Origin: an uncultured Paracoccaceae bacterium
GTDB lineage: Bacteria > Pseudomonadota > Alphaproteobacteria > Rhodobacterales > Rhodobacteraceae
Direction: 5' to 3'
Length of the DNA stretch: 60,049 nucleotides
NCBI GenBank assembly: GCA_937146765.1
Contig: CAKZRP010000045.1
Location: 1-60,049, forward strand
A program made the position numbers and the translations under genes. Below, piece by piece: positions 51,033-60,049 of this stretch (positions are counted from its first letter, which is position 1; each line of letters begins with the position of its first letter). The notes beneath the pieces were generated by a model, which was not told the DNA's origin, made no database searches, and worked only from the letters and a program-made list of their open reading frames with translations.

Positions 51033-52700
51033 TCAGCGCATCCGGCTGACGACGACGGTGACCTCGGGCTTCTTGCCGATCTCGTTCTGGGCCGTCTGCC
51101 GGGCGATGCGCTTCAGCTCCAGTTCCAGCTTGTCGTCGTCCTGCAGCGTCTTCTTGCCCGCGCGCATCATGAACTGGTTGAGGTCTTCCTCCATCACATC
51201 CACCAGCGGCGCATTGGACTGACCCAGTTCCGGCAGGCCCTTCAGATCCACCCAGGGTTCCCCCAGCGGCTCGTCTTCCTCGTCGAGGATCGCGGTCACC
51301 ACGACATGCCCGTTCAGCGCCATGCGGATCCGGTCCCGCACGATGCCATCCAGCGCGCCGATCTTCACCGAGCCATCGAGATAGGTACGCCCGGTCTCCA
51401 CATAGCCCGCATTGACCGGCCTATCGCCGCTCAGGTCCAGCATGCAGCCGTTCACCGCCACGGTGGAGGCAATGCCCTTGGCCTCGCCCAGGCGGGCGTG
51501 CTGGCGCAGGTGGCGGTGTTCGCCATGCATCGGGATCAGCATCTTCGGCTTCACGATCTCATGCATCCGCTCCAGGTCGGGGCGGTTGGCGTGGCCGGAG
51601 ACGTGATAGAGACCCGAAGAGTCATCCACCACATCGACGCCTTTCTCGGAGAACTGGTTGATGATCCAGATCACGCCCTTTTCGTTGCCCGGGATGGTCT
51701 TGGAGGAGAACAGGAACAGATCGCCCTCCTTCATCTCCATGCCGCGATACTTGCCCCGCGCCAGCTGCGCGGTGGCGGCACGGCGTTCGCCCTGCGATCC
51801 GGTGGTGATCAGCATCAGGTTCTCGCGCGGGATATCGCCTGCGTCCTCGGGCTGGATCACCTTGGGGAAGTCGGTCAGCACCCCGGTCTCGATCGCCGCT
51901 TCGATCATCCGGCGCATGGCACGACCCAAGAGGACGATGGAGCGCCCGGCGCGGTCTGCCGCCTCGGCCAGCGTTTTCACCCGCGCGACGTTGGAGGCAA
52001 AGGTGGTCGCGGCCACCATGCCGGAAGCCTCGGAAATCAGCTTCGTGATATTGTCGCCAAGCTCGCTCTCCGAGCGGCCCGCGTGCTGCGAGAACACGTT
52101 GGTCGAGTCGCAGATCAGCGCCTGCACGCCATCCTTGGAAATCTCCGCCCAGAGGTCGGGATCAAAGGCCTCGCCCACGATGGGGTTGGCGTCCAGTTTG
52201 AAGTCGCCGGTATGGATCACCCGACCCGCCGGGCTGTCGATCACCAGACCACCGGATTCCGGGATCGAATGCGAGATCGGCACCGCACCCACGGTGAAGG
52301 GACCAAGCTTGGTCACTTCCGGCCAGGGCGAAATGGTCACCACCGCCTCGGGGTCATGGCCCTGCTCTTCCATCTTGCGACGGGCGATATTGGCGGTGAA
52401 AGCGCGGGCATAGACCGGGACGTTCAAACGGTTGTAGAGATGCGCCACGGCACCGATGTGGTCTTCGTGGGCATGGGTGATGAAGATGCCCTCAAGCTGG
52501 TCGGCCCGTTCGGCCAGCCAGCTGATGTCGGGCATGATGAGATCCACGCCGGGGGTGGAATCCATATCCGGGAAGGCGACACCGAGGTCGACGAGGATCA
52601 GCCGCTCCTTGCCCGGCTCACCATAGCCGTAGACATAGGCGTTCATGCCGATTTCGCCTGCCCCACCGAGGGGAAGGTAGATCAGTCGTTCACTGCTCAT
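51033..52700 (-). CDS. rnj: Ribonuclease J
   Basis: Protein of 555 residues. FITHAHEDHIGAVAHLYNRL is the metallo-beta-lactamase metal motif, VIHTGDFKLDANPIVGEAFD follows, and the beta-CASP region has CDSTNVFSQHAGRSESELGD and MIPMHGEHRHLRQHARLGEA. RNase J has 5'-exonuclease and endonuclease activity in mRNA decay and rRNA maturation. It overlaps coaX by 4 bases and ends the nuo-birA-coaX-rnj run. A GGGGGC/GCCCCC hairpin at about 50994-51008, like the tail of repeat copy D, follows its stop codon. Confidence 0.93.
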   Translation of the reverse strand: MSSERLIYLPLGGAGEIGMNAYVYGYGEPGKERLILVDLGVAFPDMDSTPGVDLIMPDISWLAERADQLEGIFITHAHEDHIGAVAHLYNRLNVPVYARAFTANIARRKMEEQGHDPEAVVTISPWPEVTKLGPFTVGAVPISHSIPESGGLVIDSPAGRVIHTGDFKLDANPIVGEAFDPDLWAEISKDGVQALICDSTNVFSQHAGRSESELGDNITKLISEASGMVAATTFASNVARVKTLAEAADRAGRSIVLLGRAMRRMIEAAIETGVLTDFPKVIQPEDAGDIPRENLMLITTGSQGERRAATAQLARGKYRGMEMKEGDLFLFSSKTIPGNEKGVIWIINQFSEKGVDVVDDSSGLYHVSGHANRPDLERMHEIVKPKMLIPMHGEHRHLRQHARLGEAKGIASTVAVNGCMLDLSGDRPVNAGYVETGRTYLDGSVKIGALDGIVRDRIRMALNGHVVVTAILDEEDEPLGEPWVDLKGLPELGQSNAPLVDVMEEDLNQFMMRAGKKTLQDDDKLELELKRIARQTAQNEIGKKPEVTVVVSRMR

Positions 52701-53479
52701 ATAATATTACCGATATCCTTGTTGTGTTCGTGGATGAGCCGCAGACCCTGCATGGTCAGGTCATCCTCATAGGCGTCAAAAAGCTCTGCTGTCTGCTGGA
52801 AGAGCGGCGCCAGCCCGCCGGTTGAGATCACCTTCATCGGCACGTCGGCCTCCGCCTTGATGCGGGCACAGATCTCGCGCACGAGGCCGACATAGCCCCA
52901 GAATACGCCAGACTGCATACAGGCCACCGTATTGGTGCCGATGACGTTTTGTGGTTTGGTGATGTCGACATGGGGCAGCGCGGCGGCGGCTTGGTGCAGC
53001 GCTTCAAGGCTGAGGTTGACCCCCGGCGCGATGACGCCGCCCACATAGGCACCGTCCTCTGCCACCACGTCGAATGTGGTTGCGGTTCCGAAGTCGACGA
53101 CAATCAGATTGCCGCCGTATTTGTTAAAGCCCGCCACGGTATTGACCAGACGGTCCGGCCCCACCTGGGTGCCCGCATCGACACGCACCGCCACCGGCAG
53201 CACACATTCGGGTTTACCCACCACGTAGGGGCGCGTGTTGAAATAGCGATCCGACAGGACGCGCAGGTTGAAGACCACCCGCGGCACGGTTGAAGAGATG
53301 ATCACATCGGTGATCTCGGCCTTGATGCCCTTGAGGGTCATCAGGGTCGACAGCCAGACGTAATATTGATCCGCCGTGCGCTGCCACTCGGTCGAGGTGC
53401 GCCAATGGCCAATGATCTGATCACCGTCCCACAGCGCGAACACCGTATTCGTATTGCCGCAGTCTACCGCAAGGAGCAT
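52697..53479 (-). CDS. coaX: Type III pantothenate kinase
   Basis: Protein of 260 residues. LLAVDCGNTNTVFALWDGDQ is the phosphate-1 motif of the ASKHA fold; DAGTQVGPDRLVNTVAGFNK and LIVVDFGTATTFDVVAEDGA follow, and GGVIAPGVNLSLEALHQAAA closes the site. It phosphorylates pantothenate in the first step of CoA synthesis. The ATG 53479 was chosen as it gives the canonical start; the frame is open upstream. 16 bases from birA. Confidence 0.93.
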   Translation of the reverse strand: MLLAVDCGNTNTVFALWDGDQIIGHWRTSTEWQRTADQYYVWLSTLMTLKGIKAEITDVIISSTVPRVVFNLRVLSDRYFNTRPYVVGKPECVLPVAVRVDAGTQVGPDRLVNTVAGFNKYGGNLIVVDFGTATTFDVVAEDGAYVGGVIAPGVNLSLEALHQAAAALPHVDITKPQNVIGTNTVACMQSGVFWGYVGLVREICARIKAEADVPMKVISTGGLAPLFQQTAELFDAYEDDLTMQGLRLIHEHNKDIGNII

Positions 53480-53495
53480 ATCCGCCCGCCTTCCG

Positions 53496-54245
53496 TCAGA
53501 AGAAGATGTCAGCCGCGGGGATCGTGACGGCCCCCTTGGCAGTGGAGAGGACGAGGTTACCCGCGCCATCAATGGTTTCAAAGGTACCCGAGATCTCCTC
53601 GCGCGTGGTGCGAGCGGTGATCACCTCGCCCAGACGCGCGGCGCGCGACAACCAGAGCGTGCGGATCGGCTCGAACCCGTAGGTGGTGAATTGGTCCTCC
53701 AGCCGGGCAAAGGCAAGGGCCAGAGCAGTGAGAAAGGTCTCCGGGTCGACCTTCACCCCGGTCTCGGACTGCAGGGAGACAGGCCAGACAGCACCCGGCT
53801 CCAGCCATTCCTTCATCGGCGCCTCGACAAGGTTCACGCCGATACCGATCGACAGGTAAGAGACGCCCCCCTTGGTGCCCGCGCTTTCCAGCAGGATGCC
53901 GGCGAGCTTGCCGCCATTCAGGAGCACATCGTTGGGCCATTTCAGGGCAAGCCCCGTGACGCGGCCCGTAACCGCCTCAACCGCCTCGTAGAGCGCCAGA
54001 GCGGCGACAAAGCTGCGCAGAGCGACCTGATCGGGAGAGCCGCCGGGCCGATAGACCAGCGTGCCGGCAAAATTGCCGCTGGGGTCCGTCCAGGCGCGCC
54101 CGCGCCGCCCCCGCCCCTTGGTCTGGCGCAGGGCAAGGATCCACTCCGGTCCGGTGAGGTCCGGCGCAATCCGGGCGGCTTCATCGAGGGTGCTGTCGAC
54201 TTCCGCCAGCACCCGCCGCCCATATCCAATCGGCCAATCTGTCAT
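53496..54245 (-). CDS. birA: Biotin--[acetyl-CoA-carboxylase] ligase, without repressor domain
   Basis: Protein of 249 residues. QTKGRGRRGRAWTDPSGNFA is the biotinyl-AMP loop, ALKWPNDVLLNGGKLAGILL the catalytic Lys block, and YLSIGIGVNLVEAPM follows. E. coli BirA has an N-terminal helix-turn-helix of about 60 residues; here the ligase core starts at once, so it cannot be a repressor. ATG 54245 was chosen over an in-frame start 36 bases upstream that would enter the terminator area. Confidence 0.92.
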   Translation of the reverse strand: MTDWPIGYGRRVLAEVDSTLDEAARIAPDLTGPEWILALRQTKGRGRRGRAWTDPSGNFAGTLVYRPGGSPDQVALRSFVAALALYEAVEAVTGRVTGLALKWPNDVLLNGGKLAGILLESAGTKGGVSYLSIGIGVNLVEAPMKEWLEPGAVWPVSLQSETGVKVDPETFLTALALAFARLEDQFTTYGFEPIRTLWLSRAARLGEVITARTTREEISGTFETIDGAGNLVLSTAKGAVTIPAADIFF

Positions 54246-54279
54246 GCGCGCCCCTTTAGCACCCCGTCTTTGAAAAGGC

Positions 54280-54311
54280 AAAAGGCCCGATCACATCTGA
54301 CCGGGCCTTTT
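54280..54311. terminator. Terminator between nuoN and birA
   Basis: AAAAGGCCCG (54280-54289) pairs with CGGGCCTTTT (54302-54311); it works in either direction. On the minus strand it ends the nuo operon 22 bases after nuoN, so birA-coaX-rnj may need readthrough or their own promoter. Confidence 0.85.
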
Positions 54312-54332
54312 GACGATTTATTGCCAAGATCC

Positions 54333-55769
54333 TCAGTGGACCAGCATCGCGGCCGCAGCCGCAGCCGCGCCTTCGACACCAAAGGTGGTCACAACCCCGA
54401 TCAGCATGACCGCAGCCCCCGCCGAGAAGAAAGCCAGCAGCACCGGCGAGCGGTGGGTTTCGACGTCCTCGGAGTCGGACCCGAAATACATGAAGAAGAC
54501 GATCCGAAGGTAATAATAGGCGCCGATCACCGAGGCGATCACACCCGCCACCGCCAGCCAGCTCATCCCGGCCTCGACCGCTGCGCGCAGCACGAAGAAC
54601 TTGCCGAAGAAGCCCAGCATCGGCGGCACGCCAGAGAGCGAGAACAGCAGGATCAGCATCCCCAGGGCCCGACCCGGCTCGCGCTTGGCGTATTGGTTCA
54701 GGGCACGGATATCGGTCACCGGCTTGCCATCGCGATGCAGCATCATGATGAAGGCGAAGGTGCCGATATTCATCGCCACATAGATCGTCATGTAGATCAA
54801 GAGCGCCTGCACACCGAGTTCGGTGCCCGCCGCAAGGCCGATCAGCGCATAGCCCATATGGGCAATCGAGGAATAAGCCATCAATCGCTTGATATCGGTC
54901 TGGCCGATGGCGGCAACCGCGCCGAGGAACATCGACAACACCGACAGAAGCGCGACAACCTGGCTCCAATCCGCAACCGCATGGCCAAAGGCGTCATGCA
55001 GAACGCGGGCAAAGAGACCCATGGCGGCAACCTTCGGCGCCGAGGCGAAGAAGGCGGTCACAGGCGTCGGGGCACCCTCGTACACGTCCGGAGTCCACAT
55101 GTGGAAAGGAACGGCAGAGACCTTGAAGCCCATGCCGGAGATCAGGAAGACGATCCCGAACAGGAGGCCGATGGAGACCTCTCCATGCTGCGCGACCTCG
55201 ATGATACCGGCGAATTTGGTGGTGCCGGCAAAGCCGTAAACCAGCGAGGCGCCATAGAGCAGCAGACCGGAGGAGAGCGCGCCGAGCACGAAGTACTTGA
55301 GGCCCGCCTCGGTCGACTTGATGCTGTCACGGCGCAGAGCCGCGACGACATAGAGCGCCAGCGATTGCAGTTCGAGCCCCATGTAGAGCGCCATCAGATC
55401 GCCAGCGGAGACCATCACCATCATGCCGATGACCGACAGGGCGACCAGCAGCGGATATTCAAAGCGCAGCATCCCGCGCTTGGACATGTAGTCCTGCCCC
55501 ATCACCATCACGGCGGCGGCAGAGAGCAGGATCGTCACCTTGGCAAAGCGCGAGAAGGCATCGTCGACGATCATGCCGCCAAAGGCTTCGGTCGCGCCCT
55601 CGCCCGAGGTTCCGATCCAGACCCCCAGCACCACCATCAGCGCGGCGGTGGCCCAGACGAGCAACGGCGCCAGCTTGTCCTTGGCGGTGTAAACGGCCCC
55701 GATCAGCGCCGCCATCACATAGATGGCGAGGATGATCTCGGGCAGGATCACGGAGAGATCAGCTTGCAT
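54333..55769 (-). CDS. nuoN: NADH-quinone oxidoreductase subunit N
   Basis: Protein of 478 residues with about 13-14 membrane segments. [40 protein letters not shown] and [20 protein letters not shown] are the conserved antiporter-like blocks with their key lysines and glutamates. One of the proton-pumping modules of complex I in the inner membrane. 12 bases after nuoM. Confidence 0.96.
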   Translation of the reverse strand: MQADLSVILPEIILAIYVMAALIGAVYTAKDKLAPLLVWATAALMVVLGVWIGTSGEGATEAFGGMIVDDAFSRFAKVTILLSAAAVMVMGQDYMSKRGMLRFEYPLLVALSVIGMMVMVSAGDLMALYMGLELQSLALYVVAALRRDSIKSTEAGLKYFVLGALSSGLLLYGASLVYGFAGTTKFAGIIEVAQHGEVSIGLLFGIVFLISGMGFKVSAVPFHMWTPDVYEGAPTPVTAFFASAPKVAAMGLFARVLHDAFGHAVADWSQVVALLSVLSMFLGAVAAIGQTDIKRLMAYSSIAHMGYALIGLAAGTELGVQALLIYMTIYVAMNIGTFAFIMMLHRDGKPVTDIRALNQYAKREPGRALGMLILLFSLSGVPPMLGFFGKFFVLRAAVEAGMSWLAVAGVIASVIGAYYYLRIVFFMYFGSDSEDVETHRSPVLLAFFSAGAAVMLIGVVTTFGVEGAAAAAAAMLVH

Positions 55770-55781
55770 CTCGTGAGCTCC

Positions 55782-57347
55782 TTAGTGGGAGTTGGTGGCG
55801 GCCACTTCGACCTCGGCTGCCTCGGTGAGGAAGCCGGCCTCGGCGACGGCGGTGTTGACGGAGGTGACGAGCGCTTCGGTCGAGGGACCGATCACATCGG
55901 TGACCACCACGGGGTAGATCCCCAGCAGCAGGGTCATCGCGACCAGCGGTGCAAAGATCCATTTCTCGCGCGGGGTCATGTCCTGGATGGTCTTGAGGCT
56001 CTCCTTGATCAGGTCGCCAAAGACCACCCGACGATAGAGCCAGAGCGCATAGCCGGCGGAGAAGATCACCCCGGAGGTCGCCACGAAGGCCACCCAGGTA
56101 TTGGCCTGGAAGGTGCCCATCAGCGTGAGGAATTCCCCGATGAAGCCGGAGGTGCCCGGCAGGCCCACATTGCCCATGGTGAAGAACATGAACACAAGCG
56201 CATAGGCCGGCATCCGGATCACGAGACCGCCATAGGCGTCGATGTCACGGGTGTGCATCCGGTCGTAGATCACGCCGACGCAGAGGAAGAGCGCCGCGGA
56301 GATGAAGCCGTGGCTCAGCATCTGGAAGATGGCGCCATCGACCCCTTGCTGGTTCGCGGCAAAGATCCCCATGGTCACAAAGCCCATGTGGGCAACCGAC
56401 GAATAGGCGATCAGCTTCTTCATGTCTTCCTGAACCATCGCGACCAGCGAGGTGTAGACGATGGCGATGGCGGACATCCACAGGATGAGGTCGCTCATCA
56501 CCTCGGATCCCACCGGGAACATCGGCAGGGAGAAGCGCAGGAAGCCGTAGCCGCCCATCTTCAAGAGGATCGCCGCCAGCACCACGGAGCCTGCTGTCGG
56601 CGCCTGCACATGCGCATCCGGCAGCCAGGTGTGCACCGGCCACATCGGCATCTTCACCGCGAAAGAGGCAAAGAAGGCGAGGAACAGCATCGTCTGCAAG
56701 CCACCCAGCACGTGGATGCCAAGGAGATCAAAGCTCGCATAGGAGAAGTTGTAGGTCAGCAGCGCCACGATATCGGTGGTGTCGGCCTCCATATACATGG
56801 TGACCATCGCCACCAGCATCAGCACCGAGCCGAAGAAGGTGTAGAGGAAGAACTTGAAGGAGGCATAGATGCGATCCTTGCCGCCCCAGATGCCGATGAT
56901 GAGGAACATCGGGATGAGGCCCGCCTCGAAGAAGAGGTAGAAGAGCACCAGGTCCAGCGCCATGAACACGCCGAGCATCAGCGTCTCCAGCAGCAGGAAG
57001 GCGATCATGTATTCCTTGACGCGGGTGGTCACATTCCAGCTCGCCAGGATGGTGAGCGGCATCACGAAAGTGGTGAGCAGCACGAAGAGCACGGAAATCC
57101 CGTCCACGCCCATCTTGTACTTGAGGCCAAAGATCCAGGCCCGCTCCTCGACGAATTGAAAGCCGGTATTGGCCGGATCAAATCCCGCGTAGATGAACAG
57201 GCTGACCAGGAAGGTCGCGCTGGTCGCGAAGAGGGCGATGATCTTGGCATTGCGTCGTGCAGCCGCGTCGTCGCCCCGCATCAAGACCGCCATGAACGCG
57301 GCCGCCAATGCGGGAATGAAGGTTACGATGGAGAGAATATTATCCAT
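55782..57347 (-). CDS. nuoM: NADH-quinone oxidoreductase subunit M
   Basis: Protein of 521 residues. [40 protein letters not shown] and [20 protein letters not shown] are the antiporter-like subunit marks. The conserved Glu of TM5 and Lys of TM7 are in these blocks. It forms a proton channel of complex I between NuoL and NuoN. Its start shares one base with the end of nuoL. Confidence 0.96.
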   Translation of the reverse strand: MDNILSIVTFIPALAAAFMAVLMRGDDAAARRNAKIIALFATSATFLVSLFIYAGFDPANTGFQFVEERAWIFGLKYKMGVDGISVLFVLLTTFVMPLTILASWNVTTRVKEYMIAFLLLETLMLGVFMALDLVLFYLFFEAGLIPMFLIIGIWGGKDRIYASFKFFLYTFFGSVLMLVAMVTMYMEADTTDIVALLTYNFSYASFDLLGIHVLGGLQTMLFLAFFASFAVKMPMWPVHTWLPDAHVQAPTAGSVVLAAILLKMGGYGFLRFSLPMFPVGSEVMSDLILWMSAIAIVYTSLVAMVQEDMKKLIAYSSVAHMGFVTMGIFAANQQGVDGAIFQMLSHGFISAALFLCVGVIYDRMHTRDIDAYGGLVIRMPAYALVFMFFTMGNVGLPGTSGFIGEFLTLMGTFQANTWVAFVATSGVIFSAGYALWLYRRVVFGDLIKESLKTIQDMTPREKWIFAPLVAMTLLLGIYPVVVTDVIGPSTEALVTSVNTAVAEAGFLTEAAEVEVAATNSH

Positions 57348-59542
57348 CAGTGCGATCCTCCGCCGATCGACATCCAGGTGATCAGGACCGCAATGCCCAC
57401 CACCATATAGAAAGCGTAAGTGAAGATGTAGCCGGACTGGGCCCGACCAGCGAGACGGGTGAAGAAGGGCACGATCCCCATGGCAATCCCGTTGAGGAAG
57501 CCGTCGATGGTCTTGCCATCGCCCTTCTTCCAGAAGAATTTGCCGATCGCCAGCGCCGGTTTGACGAAAACCACATTGTAGAGCTCGTCAAAATACCACT
57601 TGTTCTTGAGGAACAGGTAGAGCGGGCGCTGCTGCGCCGCGAGACGCTTCGGCAGTTCCGGGTTCACGATGTAGAACAGGAAGGCAAGCCCCAGACCAGC
57701 GAGCATGGCGATGAAGGGAGAGACCTTCACCCAGGCCGGTGCGGCATGAGCATCCTCGAGCACATGGTTGTCCGGCGCGATATAGAGCGCGCCCTGCCCC
57801 GGATGACCCGCAAAGACCAGGTGATGTTCGCCTTCGGCCGCGGCACCGTGATCGGCGGCCTCGCCCTGGGTTGCCTCGGTTCCGTGGCCGGTATCGGCCG
57901 CATGGGTTTCGGTTGCGGCCCCAGTGGACTCACCCTGGGCCTCACCGTGACCCGAAGCCTCGCCATGCGCCGCCTCTTCGCTGTGCGCACCTGCCTCGGC
58001 CACCGGGATCCCGTAGAAGGCGCCCACTTTATCGGCATGACCGAAGAAACTGTTGTACCACAGCATTCCCGAGAACACGGCCCCAAGCGCCAGCACGCCA
58101 AGCGGGATCAGCATGACCATCGGGCTCTCATGCGCATGGTCATGGGTATGCTTGTCGCCGCGCGGCTTGCCGTAGAAGGTCAGGAAGATCAGGCGCCAGG
58201 AGTAGAAAGAGGTCATCGCGGCCGCAATCACCAGCGCCCAGAAGCCATACATGGACCCGCCCGCATAGGCGCTCTCGATGATGGCGTCTTTCGACAGGAA
58301 GCCGGCAAAGCCGATATGGGTCAGCGGAATGCCGACGCCGGTGATGGCCAGCGTGCCAATCATCATCGCCCAGAAGGTATAGGGGATCTTCTTGCGCAGG
58401 CCGCCGTAGTTCATCATGTCCTGCTCGTGGTGCATCGCGTGGATCACGGAGCCCGCGCCGAGGAACAGCATCGCCTTGAAGAAGGCGTGGGTGAACAGGT
58501 GGAACATCGCCGCCGAATACATGCCCACGCCAGCGGCCACAAACATGTAGCCAAGCTGCGAACAGGTCGAATAGGCGATCACGCGCTTGATGTCGGTCTG
58601 CACCAGACCCACGGTGGCGGCAAAGAAGGCCGTGGTCGCGCCGATCACGGTGATGAAGGCGGTGGCTTCGGGCGCCACTTCCATCAGGGGCGACATGCGG
58701 CAGACGAGGAAGACACCTGCGGTCACCATGGTTGCCGCGTGGATCAGCGCCGACACCGGGGTCGGGCCTTCCATCGCGTCCGGCAGCCAGGTGTGCAGCA
58801 GCAGCTGCGCCGATTTGCCCATCGCGCCGACAAACAGCAGGAAGGCCAGCAGGTTCGCCGCGTTCCACTCGGTCCAGAGGAAGGAGACGGTGGTCTCCGC
58901 AAGGGTCGGTGCCGCCGCAAAGATATCGCCAAAGTTGATGCTGTCGGTCAGGAAGAACAGACCGAAGATCCCCAGCGCAAAGCCGAAGTCCCCCACCCGG
59001 TTGACAATGAAGGCCTTCATCGCAGCCGCACCGGCAGAGGGCTTGCGGTAATAAAAGCCGATCAGCAGATAGGAGGCCACCCCCACGCCCTCCCAGCCGA
59101 AGAACATCTGCACCAGGTTATCAGAGGTCACCAGCATCAGCATCGCGAAGGTGAAGAACGACAGATACGCAAAGAAGCGCGGCTTGTAGCTCTCGCCATC
59201 CTTCCACTGCGGATCGTGATCCATATAGCCGAAGGAATAGAGGTGCACGAGGCTCGAGACGGTGGTGATCACGATCAGCATGATCGCGGTCAGCCGGTCG
59301 ACCCGGAACTGCCAGGAGGTATCGAGCGACCCCGACTGGATCCAGGTGAAGATCTGCTTGGTATAGGTGCCGTTCTCGTAGAGCGCGGGATCGAAGGTCA
59401 GGAAGGTGATCCAGGACAGCAGGGCGGCCAGGAACAGCAGCGCGGTGGCGGTCACTGTGGCCGCCTTCTCGCCGATGATCTTATGGCCGAAGCCGCAGAT
59501 CACCGATCCGACGAGCGGGGCAAAGAGGAGGGTGGTTTCCAT
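57347..59542 (-). CDS. nuoL: NADH-quinone oxidoreductase subunit L
   Basis: Protein of 731 residues, longer than the roughly 613 of E. coli. [40 protein letters not shown] and [20 protein letters not shown] are the pump motifs; the C-terminal part holds the lateral helix. Residues about 515-575 form a His/Glu/Ala/Gly-rich low-complexity stretch, in a soluble loop before the final helices. Terminal proton-pumping subunit of complex I. Confidence 0.96.
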   Translation of the reverse strand: METTLLFAPLVGSVICGFGHKIIGEKAATVTATALLFLAALLSWITFLTFDPALYENGTYTKQIFTWIQSGSLDTSWQFRVDRLTAIMLIVITTVSSLVHLYSFGYMDHDPQWKDGESYKPRFFAYLSFFTFAMLMLVTSDNLVQMFFGWEGVGVASYLLIGFYYRKPSAGAAAMKAFIVNRVGDFGFALGIFGLFFLTDSINFGDIFAAAPTLAETTVSFLWTEWNAANLLAFLLFVGAMGKSAQLLLHTWLPDAMEGPTPVSALIHAATMVTAGVFLVCRMSPLMEVAPEATAFITVIGATTAFFAATVGLVQTDIKRVIAYSTCSQLGYMFVAAGVGMYSAAMFHLFTHAFFKAMLFLGAGSVIHAMHHEQDMMNYGGLRKKIPYTFWAMMIGTLAITGVGIPLTHIGFAGFLSKDAIIESAYAGGSMYGFWALVIAAAMTSFYSWRLIFLTFYGKPRGDKHTHDHAHESPMVMLIPLGVLALGAVFSGMLWYNSFFGHADKVGAFYGIPVAEAGAHSEEAAHGEASGHGEAQGESTGAATETHAADTGHGTEATQGEAADHGAAAEGEHHLVFAGHPGQGALYIAPDNHVLEDAHAAPAWVKVSPFIAMLAGLGLAFLFYIVNPELPKRLAAQQRPLYLFLKNKWYFDELYNVVFVKPALAIGKFFWKKGDGKTIDGFLNGIAMGIVPFFTRLAGRAQSGYIFTYAFYMVVGIAVLITWMSIGGGSH
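57818..58000 (-). other. His/Glu-rich low-complexity insertion in NuoL
   Basis: Codes for about 60 residues (514-575) with repeated [17 protein letters not shown] and EGEHH. It lies between membrane segments and adds most of the extra length compared with E. coli NuoL. Confidence 0.75.
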
Positions 59543-59547
59543 CAGAA

Positions 59548-59853
59548 TTAGCCCTTCATCACGTTGATGTCTTCGACAGCGATGGTGCCGCGGTTGCGGA
59601 AGAAGCAGACGAGGATCGCAAGGCCGATCGCGGCCTCGGCAGCGGCGACGGTCAGCACGAACAGTGTAAACACTTGCCCCACCAGATCGCCGAGGAAGGA
59701 CGAGAAGGCGACGAGGTTGATGTTCACCGCCAGAAGCATCAGTTCGATGCTCATCAGCAGGATGATCACGTTCTTGCGGTTCAGGAAGAGCCCGAAGATG
59801 CCGATGACGAACAGCGTCGCCGCGACGGTCAGGTAATGTTCAAGTCCGATCAT
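59548..59853 (-). CDS. nuoK: NADH-quinone oxidoreductase subunit K
   Basis: Protein of 101 residues with three membrane segments. [40 protein letters not shown] with the two conserved Glu residues, and [20 protein letters not shown] are the full NuoK signature. 5 bases before nuoL and 7 after nuoJ, in a close operon. Confidence 0.97.
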   Translation of the reverse strand: MIGLEHYLTVAATLFVIGIFGLFLNRKNVIILLMSIELMLLAVNINLVAFSSFLGDLVGQVFTLFVLTVAAAEAAIGLAILVCFFRNRGTIAVEDINVMKG

Positions 59854-59860
59854 GTTCCTA

Positions 59861-60049
59861 TCAAAGCCCCTGCCCCGGTTTCACGTCCCGAAGTTCCATC
59901 GCGGTGGCCGGGTCGCGGTACATCTGGCGCAGCACGTCCTGGCGCTTGATGTCGGTGCGATGGCGCAGGGTCAGAACGATGGCGCCGATCATGGCGACCA
60001 GCAGGATCAGACCCGCGAGCTGGAACAGCAGGAAATATTGGTCGTAGAT
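59861..60049 (-). CDS. nuoJ: NADH-quinone oxidoreductase subunit J, C-terminal fragment
   Basis: The last 62 residues, open to the window edge: [40 protein letters not shown] and [19 protein letters not shown]. The first block is the final membrane segment of NuoJ, and position directly before nuoK supports the call. The rest of the gene lies beyond the window. Confidence 0.92.
   Translation of the reverse strand: MYDQYFLLFQLAGLILLVAMIGAIVLTLRHRTDIKRQDVLRQMYRDPATAMELRDVKPGQGL

Noticed and set aside
53454..57410. A 1318-codon open frame antisense to birA, nuoN and nuoM
   Set aside because: It spans three well-supported genes on the other strand and has the same charged His/Arg-rich composition as other shadow frames.
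57350..59551. A 733-codon open frame antisense to nuoL
   Set aside because: The minus strand codes for a clear NuoL; the antisense product has no family motif.
1..60049. tRNA, rRNA, CRISPR, insertion sequence, prophage or integrase
   Set aside because: I saw no cloverleaf, array of spaced repeats, transposase or phage structural gene. The holin-like protein at 45264 stands alone with a DUF883 gene and does not indicate a prophage.

Overview
The window looks like chromosomal DNA of a high-GC alphaproteobacterium of the Rhodobacteraceae, most likely the Roseobacter side of that family. I infer this from the protein sequences (a Rhodobacter-type ferredoxin-NADP reductase C-terminus, Hint-domain proteins, a form II CO-dehydrogenase-like cluster), from the run alr-mlaE-mlaF-pqiA-radA-cvpA-purF, and from nuoJKLMN followed by birA, coaX and RNase J. 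No rRNA, tRNA, CRISPR array, transposase or integrase was recognised.

Layout: 1-1925 holds the fpr end, infC (apparently starting at AUA) and a small soluble chemoreceptor-like protein. 1995-10422 (minus strand) is a molybdenum hydroxylase module: coxD- and coxE-type maturation genes, XdhC, a molybdopterin-binding protein, then the S-L-M structural genes. The large subunit carries AYRGAGR, the form II signature, so CO as substrate is not assured. 10716-17077 (plus) is an accessory cluster of three related glycosyltransferases (one fused to a degenerate sulfotransferase-like domain), a sulfotransferase and an alpha/beta-hydrolase-like protein. 17131-20699 has pyrC, pyrE and dnaB. 20869-25987 is a tightly overlapping run: alr, Mla-type ABC genes, pqiA, radA, cvpA. 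A Hint-like gene with an elaborate upstream region (alternative hairpins, two CtrA-type boxes, inverted repeats) lies between cvpA and purF.

29275-34118 has a DUF2199 gene, a PilP-like small protein, an SDR enzyme and the surE-pcm-nlpD block. 34415-45945 mixes housekeeping genes (tatABC on the minus strand) with accessory enzymes (ATPase, YdeI-like, SDRs, WYL regulator, GNAT, orphan ABC ATPase, HEAT-repeat DNA glycosylase-like protein, second Hint protein, DUF883 and holin-like proteins). 46149-50867 has prfC, a fourth glycosyltransferase with a TTG start, a DEAD-box helicase and a 57-residue protein. 51033-60049 (minus) holds the end of the complex I operon (nuoJ to nuoN), then birA, coaX and RNase J.

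A short intergenic repeat (TTCATCTT box, A/T-rich AAATA box, CCGGGG box, often a GC hairpin) occurs at least five times, mostly just after stop codons. The best leads for something undescribed are the glycosyltransferase/sulfotransferase cluster and the control region at 25988-26384. All calls rest on reading the sequence and recalled family knowledge; no database search was run.
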